DNA from: Sva-07 sp963716235
Lineage (GTDB): Bacteria; Actinomycetota; Acidimicrobiia; Acidimicrobiales; Ilumatobacteraceae
Direction of reading: 5' to 3'
Assembly (NCBI GenBank): GCA_963716235.1
Contig: CAVQTE010000030.1
Location: 1-64,000, forward strand
DNA length: 64,000 nucleotides
Translations under genes and position numbers: made by a program
Shown here: positions 47,113 through 56,226 of the stretch, piece by piece
How positions within the stretch are numbered: position 1 is the first letter of the stretch
How the letters are laid out: the number at the start of each line of letters is the position of its first letter
Notes under the pieces: model-generated
Told to the model about the DNA's origin: nothing
The model's input: the letters and a program-made list of their open reading frames with translations, nothing else
Database searches by the model: none

Positions 47113-48261
47113 TCAGAGCCAGTCGCGACGTTTGAACACGAAGTAGAGCGTGCCGCAGGTGAGGGCCATGAGTCCGAGCGCGACGGGGTAGCCGTATCGC
47201 GAGTCGAGTTCGGGCATGTTGGTGAAGTTCATGCCGTAGATGGTGCCGATCAGGGTGGGTGCGAACAGGATCGCGGCCCAGGCGGAGATCTTCTTGACTT
47301 CCTCGTTCTGGGCGTTGCTGGTCTCGGTGAGCCGTCGCATCTCGTCGTTCTGGCGTTGGGCGACGAGTGTGGCGTTGACGGTGAGCATGTCGCGTAGGGC
47401 GGTGCGGTATTCCTCGATCCGTTCGGTGATCTGTGTGAGGTGGTCGTCGACATCGCGGAGGTAGCGCTGCAGTTCGTCGTCGACGGAGTACTTGTCGAAC
47501 CCGGAGCGCAGGTCGGCGAAGACCTGTGCGAGTGGTCGGGTGGCGCGGTGGAAATCGGCGACTTCGCGGGACAGTTCGTAGATGCGGCGGGAGACCTCAG
47601 GGGCGCCTGAGAACACCTCGATCTCGATCTCGTCGATGTCGTTGCCGAGCCCGGTGACGACGGGGTAGTAGCCGTCGACGACTTGGTCCATGACGGCGTA
47701 GAGGACCGTTTCGGGGCCTTGGCGGAGCAGGTCGGGTTGGGCTTCGAGTCGTCGCCGGACACTGCTGAACTCGGGGGCTTCGCTGTGGCGGACGGTGAGG
47801 ACGAAGTTGGCGCCGGTGAACAGGTGGACTTCGCCGAACTCGACTTCCTCGAGGTCGTCGCGGTAGCGGGCGGGGCGGAGCACGACGAACAAGGTGTCGT
47901 CGTAGCGTTCGAGCTTGGGGCGTTGGTGGGCGTGGATGGCGTCCTCGACGGCGAGGGGGTGGAGCCCGAACTGTTCGGCGAGGGTGTGGACCTCGGCATC
48001 GGTAGGCCGGTAGAGGCCGATCCAGGCAAAGCCATCGGGGTGTTGGTCGAGTTGGTCGACGGTGTCGGTGATCGTGTCCATCGTGGCGACGCGTTGACCG
48101 TCGAGATAGATGGCGCTGTCGATGATGGGTGACGCCGGCCGTGGGGTCGAGGTGTCGATGTTGAGTCCGTCGTCGTGGTGTTCGAAGCTGGCAGTGCGTT
48201 CCCGGGTCGGGCGGCGGGTCCGCACGAGGGATCGGATCCTGGGTGTCTTGGGGTTCGGCAC
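47113..48261 (-). CDS. corA: CorA-family magnesium/cobalt transporter
   Basis: Intact, 382 residues. The cytoplasmic domain (WIGLYRPTDAEVHTLAEQFG, VEDAIHAHQRPKLERYDDTL, FVVLRPARYRDD) is followed by the long stalk helix and two C-terminal membrane helices with the selectivity-loop motif YGMNFTNMPELDSRYGYPVA. It imports divalent cations as a pentamer in the inner membrane. Start ATG 48261. The 417-codon antisense frame over this gene is a shadow. Confidence 0.95.
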   Translation of the reverse strand: MPNPKTPRIRSLVRTRRPTRERTASFEHHDDGLNIDTSTPRPASPIIDSAIYLDGQRVATMDTITDTVDQLDQHPDGFAWIGLYRPTDAEVHTLAEQFGLHPLAVEDAIHAHQRPKLERYDDTLFVVLRPARYRDDLEEVEFGEVHLFTGANFVLTVRHSEAPEFSSVRRRLEAQPDLLRQGPETVLYAVMDQVVDGYYPVVTGLGNDIDEIEIEVFSGAPEVSRRIYELSREVADFHRATRPLAQVFADLRSGFDKYSVDDELQRYLRDVDDHLTQITERIEEYRTALRDMLTVNATLVAQRQNDEMRRLTETSNAQNEEVKKISAWAAILFAPTLIGTIYGMNFTNMPELDSRYGYPVALGLMALTCGTLYFVFKRRDWL

Positions 48262-48484
48262 GGTTCAGAGCCTCGGAAGGTGGTGGGTTGAGGTCGGTGG
48301 GTTCATAGGACGTAGCGGTACTCGTCCATCCTGTAGACACGTTGCCACACGAGCGGGTTGAGCCCGATGATGTTGGCGGCACGAAGGTGATCCTCGCGAG
48401 GACGTGATCGATCTGTAGCGGTCGCGCGGTTCGTCGGGACCTTCGGCCCTTCGACGCACCCAGATAAGCAATATCATTGCGTAT

Positions 48485-48973
48485 ATGGCCGATGACCTGA
48501 GCAACACCGACGTCGAGCTGTTCGGTTCGCTGTTCGTGCTGATGCAGTTGCTCACGTTGCGCGTGGAGGAGCGTCTCCGACCGATGGGGCTGACGAGCCG
48601 TCAGTGGTTGCTCCTCGGCGTGATCGACAAGGGATTCCCGGGGTATGCGCCGACCCTCTCGGAAGCGACGGCGGTGTTCGGCACGTCGCGTCAGAACGTC
48701 AAGCAGGTGGTGTTGCAGCTCGAGCGTGGCGGCTGGCTCCGGCTCGAGCCCGACCCAGCGGACGGACGGGTGATCCGGCTGGTGCTGACCGACCGACTCG
48801 CGGTCTTCGACGACCCCACGGTCCAGGCCGACCAGGCGGCCGTCGTCCACTCTGTGTTCGGATCGCTCACTCCACGCGAGCGGCGAACCTTCCTGAACAT
48901 GGTCACCAGGTGCATCGCCCGGCTGTCGTCATCGTCGGGCGACGCGCCACGTCACGGATCGGAACGCCCATGA
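48485..48973 (+). CDS. MarR-family transcriptional regulator
   Basis: 162 residues. Winged helix: GLTSRQWLLLGVIDKG, TLSEATAVFGTSRQNVKQVV, LQLERGGWLRLEPDPADGRV (recognition helix and wing). It probably represses its own operon (next three genes) until a ligand or oxidant arrives. It overlaps the next gene by four bases (ATGA at 48970). Confidence 0.9.
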   Translation: MADDLSNTDVELFGSLFVLMQLLTLRVEERLRPMGLTSRQWLLLGVIDKGFPGYAPTLSEATAVFGTSRQNVKQVVLQLERGGWLRLEPDPADGRVIRLVLTDRLAVFDDPTVQADQAAVVHSVFGSLTPRERRTFLNMVTRCIARLSSSSGDAPRHGSERP

Positions 48974-50256
48974 ACCCGTTGGCCTCGACTCCCACGGACG
49001 ATTCTGTCCCTCCGGATTCCGTCCCTCCGGATTCCGTCCCTCCGGACTCGATCCGGCCGCCCGAAGCTCACGCCGCCAGAGCCGATGACGGCGAGCCGGC
49101 CACGATGCCGCGCCGCTCATTCCTGCGCCGGTTCGGCCTCGGTACCGCCACGGCGTTCGTGCTGGCCGATGTTGCCCTCGCGTACCGTGCGTACGACCAG
49201 GGTGTGCTCGCCGAGGAGAGCGGCCCGGCGTTCGATGCCTGGGCCACCTGGCGCGACGGCACGGATGTGATGTCGCTCGTCGGTGCCGCGGTGCTCGCTG
49301 CGAGCGCTCACAACACACAGCCATGGCGATTCGCCGTGTCCGAGGACCAGATCGACCTCTACGCCGATCTCGATCGAGCCACCGGTGCCAACGACGCGCT
49401 CAACCGCGAGCTCGACGTGTCGCTCGGCTGCGCGATCGAGAACCTGTCTCTCGCCGCTCGGGCGCGAGGTCGCGCGCCGGAGATCGAGATGTTGCCCGGT
49501 GATGTGCCCGAGTTGGCCGCGTCGATCCGGCTGTCCACCGGGCCCACCGGCGATGGCGAGCTGTACCGGGCGATCGGCGACCGGCACAGCAACCGCTCGG
49601 AGTACCGCTCGGACCCGGTTCCCGATGCGGCGCTGGCCGCCATGGGAGACCTCGTCGACGAATCCGTCGCCCCCGCCCGCCTGGTATGGCTCACCAGCAG
49701 CAGCGACCGGCAGCAGTTCGGCGAGCTGCTGGTGGAGGCGACGCGCGCCCACGTTGCCGACGACGAGCAGTCGAGGGCGTCGTTCGCGTGGTGGCGCAGC
49801 GACTGGGATGCGATCCAGCGTCACAAGGACGGGCTCAACATCGATGGCGTCGGCCTGCGCCCGGTGGTTCGCACGCTCGGCAAGCTGCTGCCCGACACAT
49901 CCCGCGCAGCGGCCGACCGGACGTTCGTCGACCGCACCGAGATCCAGGCGCGGTCGGCAGCTGCGTTCGGCGTGATCGTCGTCGACGACCCGACCGCGCG
50001 CGGCGCCCGGCTCGCCGGCGGTCGGTTGGTACAGCGGCTGCACCTGTGGAGCACGGCGCACGACCTCGGCTTCCAGCACATGAACCAGATCACCGAGCGC
50101 ATCGACCGAGATCGCCAACTCGGCCAGTCGGCCGCCTTCGAGGAACCGCTGGCCGACCTCGTCGGTGACGGCGCGCTCGTCGCCTTCCGAGTCGGCACCC
50201 CCACGGTTGCCTCGCTCGAGAGCCCGCGTCGGCCGGCGCAGGAGGTACTGCGATGA
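48970..50256 (+). CDS. Acg-type nitroreductase-like FMN protein with twin-arginine leader
   Basis: 428 residues. An unusual Pro/Asp/Ser-rich leader with a 15-bp tandem repeat (SVPPD three times, 49002-49050) precedes a twin-arginine signal RRSFLRRFG and a hydrophobic stretch. Then an Acg-like nitroreductase domain: AASAHNTQPWRFAV (FMN phosphate-binding), YADLDRATGAND, RHSNRSEYRS, FGVIVVDD and ENQ/Q-equivalent HMNQITERID. Acg proteins may scavenge flavin or act as reductases in stress responses; activity here is inferred. Overlaps both neighbours by ATGA. Confidence 0.85.
   Translation: MNPLASTPTDDSVPPDSVPPDSVPPDSIRPPEAHAARADDGEPATMPRRSFLRRFGLGTATAFVLADVALAYRAYDQGVLAEESGPAFDAWATWRDGTDVMSLVGAAVLAASAHNTQPWRFAVSEDQIDLYADLDRATGANDALNRELDVSLGCAIENLSLAARARGRAPEIEMLPGDVPELAASIRLSTGPTGDGELYRAIGDRHSNRSEYRSDPVPDAALAAMGDLVDESVAPARLVWLTSSSDRQQFGELLVEATRAHVADDEQSRASFAWWRSDWDAIQRHKDGLNIDGVGLRPVVRTLGKLLPDTSRAAADRTFVDRTEIQARSAAAFGVIVVDDPTARGARLAGGRLVQRLHLWSTAHDLGFQHMNQITERIDRDRQLGQSAAFEEPLADLVGDGALVAFRVGTPTVASLESPRRPAQEVLR
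49002..49050 (+). repeat. 15-bp tandem repeat inside the nitroreductase leader
   Basis: TCCGTCCCTCCGGAT repeated about three times codes for SVPPD units. Its copy number is likely to vary between strains. Confidence 0.7.
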
Positions 50257-50918
50257 ACCGCGACGATCGCCTCCTGCTGGCGACCGGATCGCTCGCCGCC
50301 GTCCTCGGCGTGGCGGCCGGCATCGCCGAGATCCTTGCCGGCACCGTGAGCTGGGCCGGCAACAAGAACGATCCGACCACACTGGGTTGGGTCACCGTCG
50401 GGCTCGCCGCCGTGGTTGGTGGAGCCGGCGTGCTCGCTGTTCGCTCTGACCGGCCGGGTGCACAACTCACCGCTGCTCTTGCCCTGGTCGGCTGTGCGCT
50501 GCTGGGGTTGACCACCGCCGGCATGGCCTGGATCCCCGCCGGGCTCGCCACGATCGTCGCCTGTGCCCTGGTCGTCCGACGGCCGCGGGGCCACGCGGCG
50601 TGGCGGTCAGCGCTCGGTGCCCACTGGGCTCCGGCACTTGTCGGCGTGCTCGCGGTCGTCTACCTGACCTTCGGGATCGTCGCCCGTGACGGCGTCGGCC
50701 TGCTCGGCATCGTCGGTGCCGTCGTCGCAGTCGCCGCTCTCGCAGTGCACCACCGATCCCGCCCGACGGCCGCTGTCGCGCTCGTCTTCGCCGCGGTCCC
50801 CTTCGCCGTGGCGACGGCGTGGACGGTCGTGACGCCGCTCACTGCCGTCCTCATGCTCGCCATCGGGCTGCCGTACGTACTCGATCGCACCATCTCACCA
50901 CGGGGAGGCGAATCATGA
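50253..50918 (+). CDS. Membrane protein, about seven helices
   Basis: 221 residues of almost continuous hydrophobic segments (LAAVLGVAAGIAEILAG, LAAVVGGAGVLAVRS, ALVGCALLGLTTAGMAWIPA, and so on). Overlaps the nitroreductase gene (ATGA at 50253) and the next gene (ATGA at 50915). No family recognised; could support electron flow to the nitroreductase or be a transporter. Function not assignable. Confidence 0.75.
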   Translation: MNRDDRLLLATGSLAAVLGVAAGIAEILAGTVSWAGNKNDPTTLGWVTVGLAAVVGGAGVLAVRSDRPGAQLTAALALVGCALLGLTTAGMAWIPAGLATIVACALVVRRPRGHAAWRSALGAHWAPALVGVLAVVYLTFGIVARDGVGLLGIVGAVVAVAALAVHHRSRPTAAVALVFAAVPFAVATAWTVVTPLTAVLMLAIGLPYVLDRTISPRGGES

Positions 50919-51801
50919 GGACGTTGCTTCGCGGGGCGGTCATCTTCATTGCCGTCGTGCTCGCGATCGCCGCCGTGTACGTGTTCCGCTCCCGGGGCCC
51001 GTCCAGCTACCGCGCCCGGTTCCGGCGGCTCGCGCCGCGACACGACCGCTGCGGCGACCACGTCGGCGCCGCTCGTGGCCGAAAGCGATCTCGCCCACCT
51101 TCCGGTCCCGGTTGCCGCCTACGTGCGATCGGCCGGCGCCGTCGGTCGGCCTCGCGTGATCGGGTTCCGCGCCGAGATCAGCGGTCGCATCCGTGGTGGC
51201 GCCGACCAACCATGGATGCGTTGGACCGGGGAACAAGTCAACACGTTCGGTGCGACACCGAGCCGCGTGTTCTTCATGGATGCAACCATGAAGGGCATTC
51301 CCGCCGACATCCTCCACGCCTACGTCGGCCCTGCGGCGACGATGCAGGTCCGGGTCGCGTCGATGAAGACCGTCGTCGACGCCCACGGCCCGGAGATGGA
51401 CCAAGCAGAGACGGTCACGCTCCTCAACGACATGTGCGTGCTGGCTCCCGCCGCACTCGTCGACGCCCCGATCGACTGGACACCGATCGACGATCACCAC
51501 GTACGAGCCACCTACAACAACGCCGGCCACACCGTGAGCGCCGTGCTCACCTTCGACGACGCGCACGGACTCGTCGACTTCGTCTCCGACGACCGACTCC
51601 GCCGCGTCTGCCGACGGGCAGACCTTCACCCCGCAGCGGTGGTCGACCCCGATCACCGAGACCCGAGACCTCGATGGCCGACGATTCGGTGCGTTCGGTA
51701 ACGCTCGCTGGCACCCCGACGACGGATCCAGTTTCGACTACCTCGAGTTCCGTACCGACAACATCACCTACATCGAGGCAACGGTGCCCGCGGCCCGGTA
51801 G
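50915..51801 (+). pseudogene. DUF6544 family protein, frameshifted
   Basis: An N-terminal membrane helix (LLRGAVIFIAVVLAIAAVYV), then a shift near 51040 into the main domain (50949-51590): LPVPVAAYVRSAGAVGRPRV, MRWTGEQVNTFGATPSRVFF, MDATMKGIPADILHAYVG, VTLLNDMCVLAPAALVDAPI. A second shift near 51605 leads to the ending FGNARWHPDDGSSFDYLEFR to TAG 51801. Domain of unknown function, membrane-anchored; last gene of the four-gene operon. Confidence 0.75.
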
Positions 51802-51841
51802 ACGCCCCGGCCGGGGGCCAACGAGTCGGCGACATTCCACG

Positions 51842-52310
51842 TCAGCGTTCGGGGAGTGTGTACTCCAAGAGCGGCGGATGTGGCAGGAAACTGCTGGTGC
51901 GGGTCACTCCGGTCGGCTGCAGCCGTGTTTCTCGTAGAACCCTCGAGCGCGTCGGTTGTCGGCGAAGACGAGCAACGTCGGCCGGCGCTCGTCGCTGAGC
52001 ATCCAGCCGACCACGACGTCGTGCAACTCGCTCGCAGTGCCGCTGCCCCACGTGTCGATGGCGGCGCCGAAGTGGAGCAGTTCCGAGCCGCGCAGCGCCG
52101 CGAAGCCGACGATGCAGCCACGATCATCGATCGCGACGTAGGCCTCGACGGCCGGGTCGACGATCTCTTCGCTCCACCGAGCAATGATGGCCTCCCGCGG
52201 GAACGGAAATCGGTCCTGTGGGAACACCGCGGCGAGTCCGGCGATCGCCCCTCCTGTTGGAGATCGATGAGTGCCGGAGGGTCGTTCTCGGTCATCGCCC
52301 GTACGAGCAC
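51842..52310 (-). pseudogene. GNAT acetyltransferase, frameshifted
   Basis: Start at 52310: MLVRAMTENDPPALIDLQQE. It shifts near 52250 into GAIAGLAAVFPQDRFPFPRE, AYVAIDDRGCIVGFAALRGS, then LLVFADNRRARGFYEKHG (acetyl-CoA-binding end of the GNAT fold). A second shift near 51915 leads to TGVTRTSSFLPHPPLLEYTL and the stop at 51842. Acetyl-CoA-dependent N-acetyltransferase, substrate unknown. About 155 residues once restored. Confidence 0.75.
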
Positions 52311-52407
52311 CTCGCCAGGATCTCACACGAGTGCTGTCGACCGGTGAACTCAGCGGCGTCCGTCGACATGCGACGAGCCGGATCTCGGCCATCGGTAGAC
52401 TCGTGGC

Positions 52408-52590
52408 ATGGAGCGGGTCGTCGTCGTCAAGCGTCTCAGCGACCGCGATGAACCGTGGCGGTATTGGCTGACGCGCCCGATGGCGGAGCGGGTGGCGATG
52501 GTCGAAGAACTGCGACGGGAGTATCACGGATGGTCCGATGGAACTGAGCCACGACTTCAGCGAGTTCATCGGATACTTCGTCGCTCGTGA
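52408..52590 (+). CDS. Small partner protein of nucleotidyltransferase
   Basis: 60 residues: MERVVVVKRLSDRDEPWRYW, LTRPMAERVAMVEELRREYH. The pattern of a Trp/Tyr patch followed by an ERxxxVEELRR helix recurs in small proteins that sit directly before DUF6036-type nucleotidyltransferases. Its end overlaps the next gene by 53 bases. Probably one half of a two-gene module; antitoxin is a guess. Confidence 0.6.
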   Translation: MERVVVVKRLSDRDEPWRYWLTRPMAERVAMVEELRREYHGWSDGTEPRLQRVHRILRRS

Positions 52591-52996
52591 TGTCCGCTTC
52601 CTCGTGGTCGGCGGCTACGCCATGGCGGCGCACGGTCACCCGAGATACACGAAAGATCTCGACCTCTGGGTTCGTGCGGACCCCGAGAACGGAGAACGGA
52701 TCTTGCTGGCACTCCACGATTTCGGGTTCGGCGACGTCGGTCTCACGCAGGACGACTTCTCGGGTGATGACACGGTGGTGCAACTCGGGCGCGAACCGCA
52801 GCGCATTGATCTGCTGACGTTCATCTCTGGGGTCGAGTTCGACGACACGTGGGGCAATCACGTCGATCTCGAGATCAGCGGGCTGACGGTGCCGGTGATC
52901 GGCAGGGCTGATCTGCGGCGCAACAAGTTGGCGACCGGTCGTCTGCGCGATCTCGCGGACGCCGAGGATCTTCCGCCGGACGACTCCGACGAGTGA
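52538..52996 (+). CDS. DUF6036/MNT-like nucleotidyltransferase
   Basis: 152 residues. Nucleotidyltransferase core: ARDVRFLVVGGYAMAAHGHP, RYTKDLDLWVRADPENG (Gly-Gly ... Asp-x-Asp catalytic motif), with QLGREPQRIDLLTFISGVEF and VPVIGRADLRRNKLATGRL. Similar proteins act as AMP- or other nucleotidyl-transferring toxins or antitoxins (AbiEii/MNT class). Whether this pair is a toxin-antitoxin system is inference. Intact and coupled to 52408-52590. Confidence 0.8.
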   Translation: MELSHDFSEFIGYFVARDVRFLVVGGYAMAAHGHPRYTKDLDLWVRADPENGERILLALHDFGFGDVGLTQDDFSGDDTVVQLGREPQRIDLLTFISGVEFDDTWGNHVDLEISGLTVPVIGRADLRRNKLATGRLRDLADAEDLPPDDSDE

Positions 52997-53015
52997 GCCC
53001 GACGCTGCATCTACG

Positions 53016-54410
53016 GTGCATCACGTGACGGACACCGACGGCCGCAGAGCGCTGCAGATCGGGCTCGTCGCCGTCGTCACCCTGGTTGCGTTCGAAGCGC
53101 TCGCCGTCACCACGATCCTGCCCGAGATCGAAGCCGACCTCGGTGGTCTCGCCTGGTACGGCTGGGTCACGAGCGCCTTCTTCCTCGGCACGATGATCGG
53201 GATCGTGTTCGCCGGCGATCAGGCCGACCGACGAGGCGCCGGACCGCCGTATGTCGTCGGCCTCGTCCTCTTCGCGGTCGGTCTCGCAATTGGAGGGTTC
53301 GCGCCGAGCATGCCGGTCCTCGTCGCCGGCCGGTTCGTGCAGGGGTTCGGCGCCGGGGTGGTGCCGGCCATCGGATACGTCGCGATCGGCCGCGCGTTCA
53401 CCGTGCACGAGCGGCCACGCATGTTCGCCATCCTCTCGACGGCCTGGGTGATTCCGGGGCTCATCGGCCCCGTTCTCGCCGAACGCATCGCCGACGGTGC
53501 CGGCTGGCGGTGGGTGTTCATCGGGTTGATCCCGCTCGTCGCCGCTGCCGGCGTGTTCGTCATCCCCGCCATGATGCGGCTCGGTCCGGTCGCCGACTAC
53601 GAGGTGCCCTCGGTGCCGTTCCGGCGGCGCCGTCTGGTTGAAGCCGCTCGGGTCGCAGCCGGCACCGCGCTGTTCGTCGCGGGGCTCACCTTCGATCGTC
53701 GCTGGCTGGCACCGGCGGTCGTGGTGGCCATCGCCGTCGGGCTCGGCCCGCTGCGCCGGCTCACGCCACCAGGCACGCTGCGAGGTGCGCAGGGTCTCCC
53801 GGCCGTCATCGCCTCCCGCGGTCTGCTCACGTTCGCGTTCTTCGGACTCGACGCCTTCATCCCGTTCGCGATCACGAACGGACGCAACCGGTCGACGTTG
53901 GCAGCGAGCCTTGCGGTGACCGTCGGAGCGGTCAGCTGGACCGTCGCGACCTGGATCCAGCAGCGATGGATCGCCCGGCTCGGGGAGGCCCGGTTCGTCC
54001 GCTCGGGCTACCTCATGCTGGCTCCCGGCATCCTGGTGGTCGTGGCTGCGTCGTTGCCCGATCTCGTGCCGTTCTGGTTGATCTACGTCGGGGCGGTCGT
54101 CGCCGGCTTCGGGATGGGGCTGGCCTACTCGGCTCACGCTCAACTCACACTCCGCGGCGTCGAGGAACGTCATGTCGGTTCCGCGACCGCGTCACTCCAG
54201 CTCTGCGACAACCTCGGTGTCGCTCTCGGCACCGGTGTCGTCGGGGCGATCCTGACGTTCGGCGACGACATCGGCCGGTCGGCCGGCGTGGCCGTCGCCG
54301 TCGCGTTGCTCGCGCCCGCGCTGGTGGCCGTCGTCGGCCTGGCGCTGTCGGCTCGCCTCCCGAAGACGACCACCGCTCCCGTCGGTGATCCTGCCGCCGC
54401 CCGGAGCTGA
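53016..54410 (+). CDS. MFS drug/metabolite transporter
   Basis: 464 residues, about 14 hydrophobic segments. The MFS motif A region is GDQADRRGAGPPYVV in the second-third helix loop; motif C-like GLIGPVLAERI and FVQGFGAGVVPAIGYV are present, features of the DHA2-type 14-helix efflux group. The start could be GTG 53016 or GTG 53025 (VTDTDGRRAL). A 432-codon antisense frame is a shadow. Substrate unknown. Confidence 0.9.
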   Translation: MHHVTDTDGRRALQIGLVAVVTLVAFEALAVTTILPEIEADLGGLAWYGWVTSAFFLGTMIGIVFAGDQADRRGAGPPYVVGLVLFAVGLAIGGFAPSMPVLVAGRFVQGFGAGVVPAIGYVAIGRAFTVHERPRMFAILSTAWVIPGLIGPVLAERIADGAGWRWVFIGLIPLVAAAGVFVIPAMMRLGPVADYEVPSVPFRRRRLVEAARVAAGTALFVAGLTFDRRWLAPAVVVAIAVGLGPLRRLTPPGTLRGAQGLPAVIASRGLLTFAFFGLDAFIPFAITNGRNRSTLAASLAVTVGAVSWTVATWIQQRWIARLGEARFVRSGYLMLAPGILVVVAASLPDLVPFWLIYVGAVVAGFGMGLAYSAHAQLTLRGVEERHVGSATASLQLCDNLGVALGTGVVGAILTFGDDIGRSAGVAVAVALLAPALVAVVGLALSARLPKTTTAPVGDPAAARS

Positions 54411-54492
54411 GCAGATCCGCCACTGCGGTAGTTTCCAACACCAGTTCTCCGCCCTCGGCGAACGTGACCGGTCGGATACTGAGGAGTGGCAG

Positions 54493-56226
54493 ATGAGTCC
54501 GAACGCAAGTTTCTCGTCGAGCGACGATGTGTCCACAGGACCCCGCGGCCAGCGCGCCCATGTGACGCAGTTCGAGCATGCCGATCGCTTCGAGCAGCGA
54601 CTCTGGGACGTCGCTCCGGGCGTGTGGTGCATGGTCGGCAACGGCCTGTCGAACCAGACCTTCGTCGACGCGCCCGACGGCGTCATCGCGATCGACACCG
54701 GCGAGAGCATCGAAGAGATGGAAGTCGCTCTCGCCGCGCTTCGCGAACACACCGACCGGCCGATCGCGGCGGTGATCTACACCCACTTCCACTACGTCGC
54801 CGGCACCGCCGCGATCGACGGCGACGCTCATGTGAGCGGCTATCCGATCTGGGGACACGAGCGGATCCTCGCCAACCGCGCACGGATGGCGACCGAAGCC
54901 GGCGTCACGATGCGCCGGGGGCTCGTGTACCAGTTCGGTCTCACCCTGCCCGAGGATGGTCCCGACGGGCTGGTCAGTGCCGGGCTCGGACCTTGGTTCC
55001 GCAACCCTGCGCATGCGCCGTTCACCGACGGCTTCCTGACACCGACGCACACCTTGTCCGTCGAGACGTCGACAACGGTCGCGGGGCTGCGGGTGGAGAT
55101 CACCCCGGCGCCATCGGATGCCGACGACTCGATCACGATCTGGTTTCCCGACCTGGGTGTGTGCGTGAACAACATCGTGTGGCCGGCGCTGTTCAACATC
55201 TATGCGATCCGCGGCGAGGAGTACCGGGACCCGAGAGTTCTGCTCCGCGGCCTGGACCACGTGCGGAGCCTGAACGCGGAGCATCTCGTTGGCGCTCACG
55301 GCCCCCCGCTCGCCGGTCGCGACCGCATCGCAAGTGAAGTCACCCGAGCGCGCGACGCCATCCAGTTCATCTGGGACCAGACCGTCCGAGGCATCAACCG
55401 CGACCTCACGTCAGGCGAGCTGATCGAGTTCGTGCAACTGCCCGTCTGCTACGACGAGTCGTACCTCACGCAGCAGCTCTACGGACTGGTCGAGCATCAC
55501 ACACGACAGGTGCACACCGGCCTGCGCGGCTGGTTCGACGGGTACGAGGCGGAGCTGTTCCCCCTCCCGACCGCCGAACGGTGTTCCCGCATGATCGCAG
55601 GCTTCGGAGGGTCCGAGGCCGTGCGCGACCAAGCCCGCGCTTCGCTGGCGGACGACGACCTCCGGTGGGCGTTGGAGCTGGCGACGTGGCTGGTCCGGCG
55701 CGAGGTCGGCGCCGACGGACGAGCCGACGCGGGCAGCGCCGATGACCGGGCCCTGCTCGCCTCGGTGCTCCGCGCCATCGCACAACGGACCACGTCGGCG
55801 AACATCCGCAACTGGGGCCTCACCCGGGCTCGCGAACTCGACGGGTTGCAGGACCTGTCGCGCCTGCGTCGTCAGCGGTTCTCGACCGCCGAGGTGCTCG
55901 CCGCCGATCCCGAGGTGTTCGTGCACGGCCTACGCGTCCTGCTCGTACCCGAACGCGCCGAGGGTGTGGACATCCACGTCGCCTGGGAGTTCGAGGGCGA
56001 GGGCCGCACCGGTCTGCACGTGCGTCACTGCGTCGCGGCGCCGACCGATGGCGATGGTGCCGTGCACGAAATTCACCTCGCTCGTGCCACGTGGGCCTTG
56101 ATCCTCGCTGGAAAGCAGACCCTGGACGCTGCGATGGTTACGGGTGAGGTGACGATCATCGGAGACGAAGCGGCCGTCAGGGCCGCGCTCGCCGTCTTCG
56201 ATCACCCCTCGCTGTCCGCGGTCTGA
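54493..56226 (+). CDS. MBL-fold alkylsulfatase-like protein with altered metal motif
   Basis: 577 residues. Metallo-beta-lactamase domain: GLSNQTFVDAPDGVIAIDTG, then at 97-103 YTHFHYVAG in place of the usual THSHxDH: His98 and His100 remain but the Asp and third His are Val102 and Ala103. Then the dimerisation-type helical region (HTRQVHTGLRGWFDGYEAEL, MIAGFGGSEAVRDQARASLA) and the C-terminal SCP2-like domain (FVHGLRVLLVPERAEGVDIH) of SdsA1-type alkyl sulfatases. Presumably hydrolyses an ester sulfate or similar; the changed motif may mean a one-metal or non-sulfatase activity. Start ATG 54493. Confidence 0.8.
   Translation: MSPNASFSSSDDVSTGPRGQRAHVTQFEHADRFEQRLWDVAPGVWCMVGNGLSNQTFVDAPDGVIAIDTGESIEEMEVALAALREHTDRPIAAVIYTHFHYVAGTAAIDGDAHVSGYPIWGHERILANRARMATEAGVTMRRGLVYQFGLTLPEDGPDGLVSAGLGPWFRNPAHAPFTDGFLTPTHTLSVETSTTVAGLRVEITPAPSDADDSITIWFPDLGVCVNNIVWPALFNIYAIRGEEYRDPRVLLRGLDHVRSLNAEHLVGAHGPPLAGRDRIASEVTRARDAIQFIWDQTVRGINRDLTSGELIEFVQLPVCYDESYLTQQLYGLVEHHTRQVHTGLRGWFDGYEAELFPLPTAERCSRMIAGFGGSEAVRDQARASLADDDLRWALELATWLVRREVGADGRADAGSADDRALLASVLRAIAQRTTSANIRNWGLTRARELDGLQDLSRLRRQRFSTAEVLAADPEVFVHGLRVLLVPERAEGVDIHVAWEFEGEGRTGLHVRHCVAAPTDGDGAVHEIHLARATWALILAGKQTLDAAMVTGEVTIIGDEAAVRAALAVFDHPSLSAV

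Noticed and set aside
47597..48850. 417-codon minus-strand frame overlapping CorA and MarR
   Set aside because: Pro/Arg-rich shadow; CorA with YGMNF and MarR with a clear winged helix explain the DNA.
49117..50382. 421-codon frame antisense to the nitroreductase
   Set aside because: No motif; the + strand gene is complete and operonic.
52875..54173. 432-codon frame antisense to the MFS transporter
   Set aside because: Asp/Arg/Glu/Gly-rich shadow typical of antisense of membrane-protein genes.
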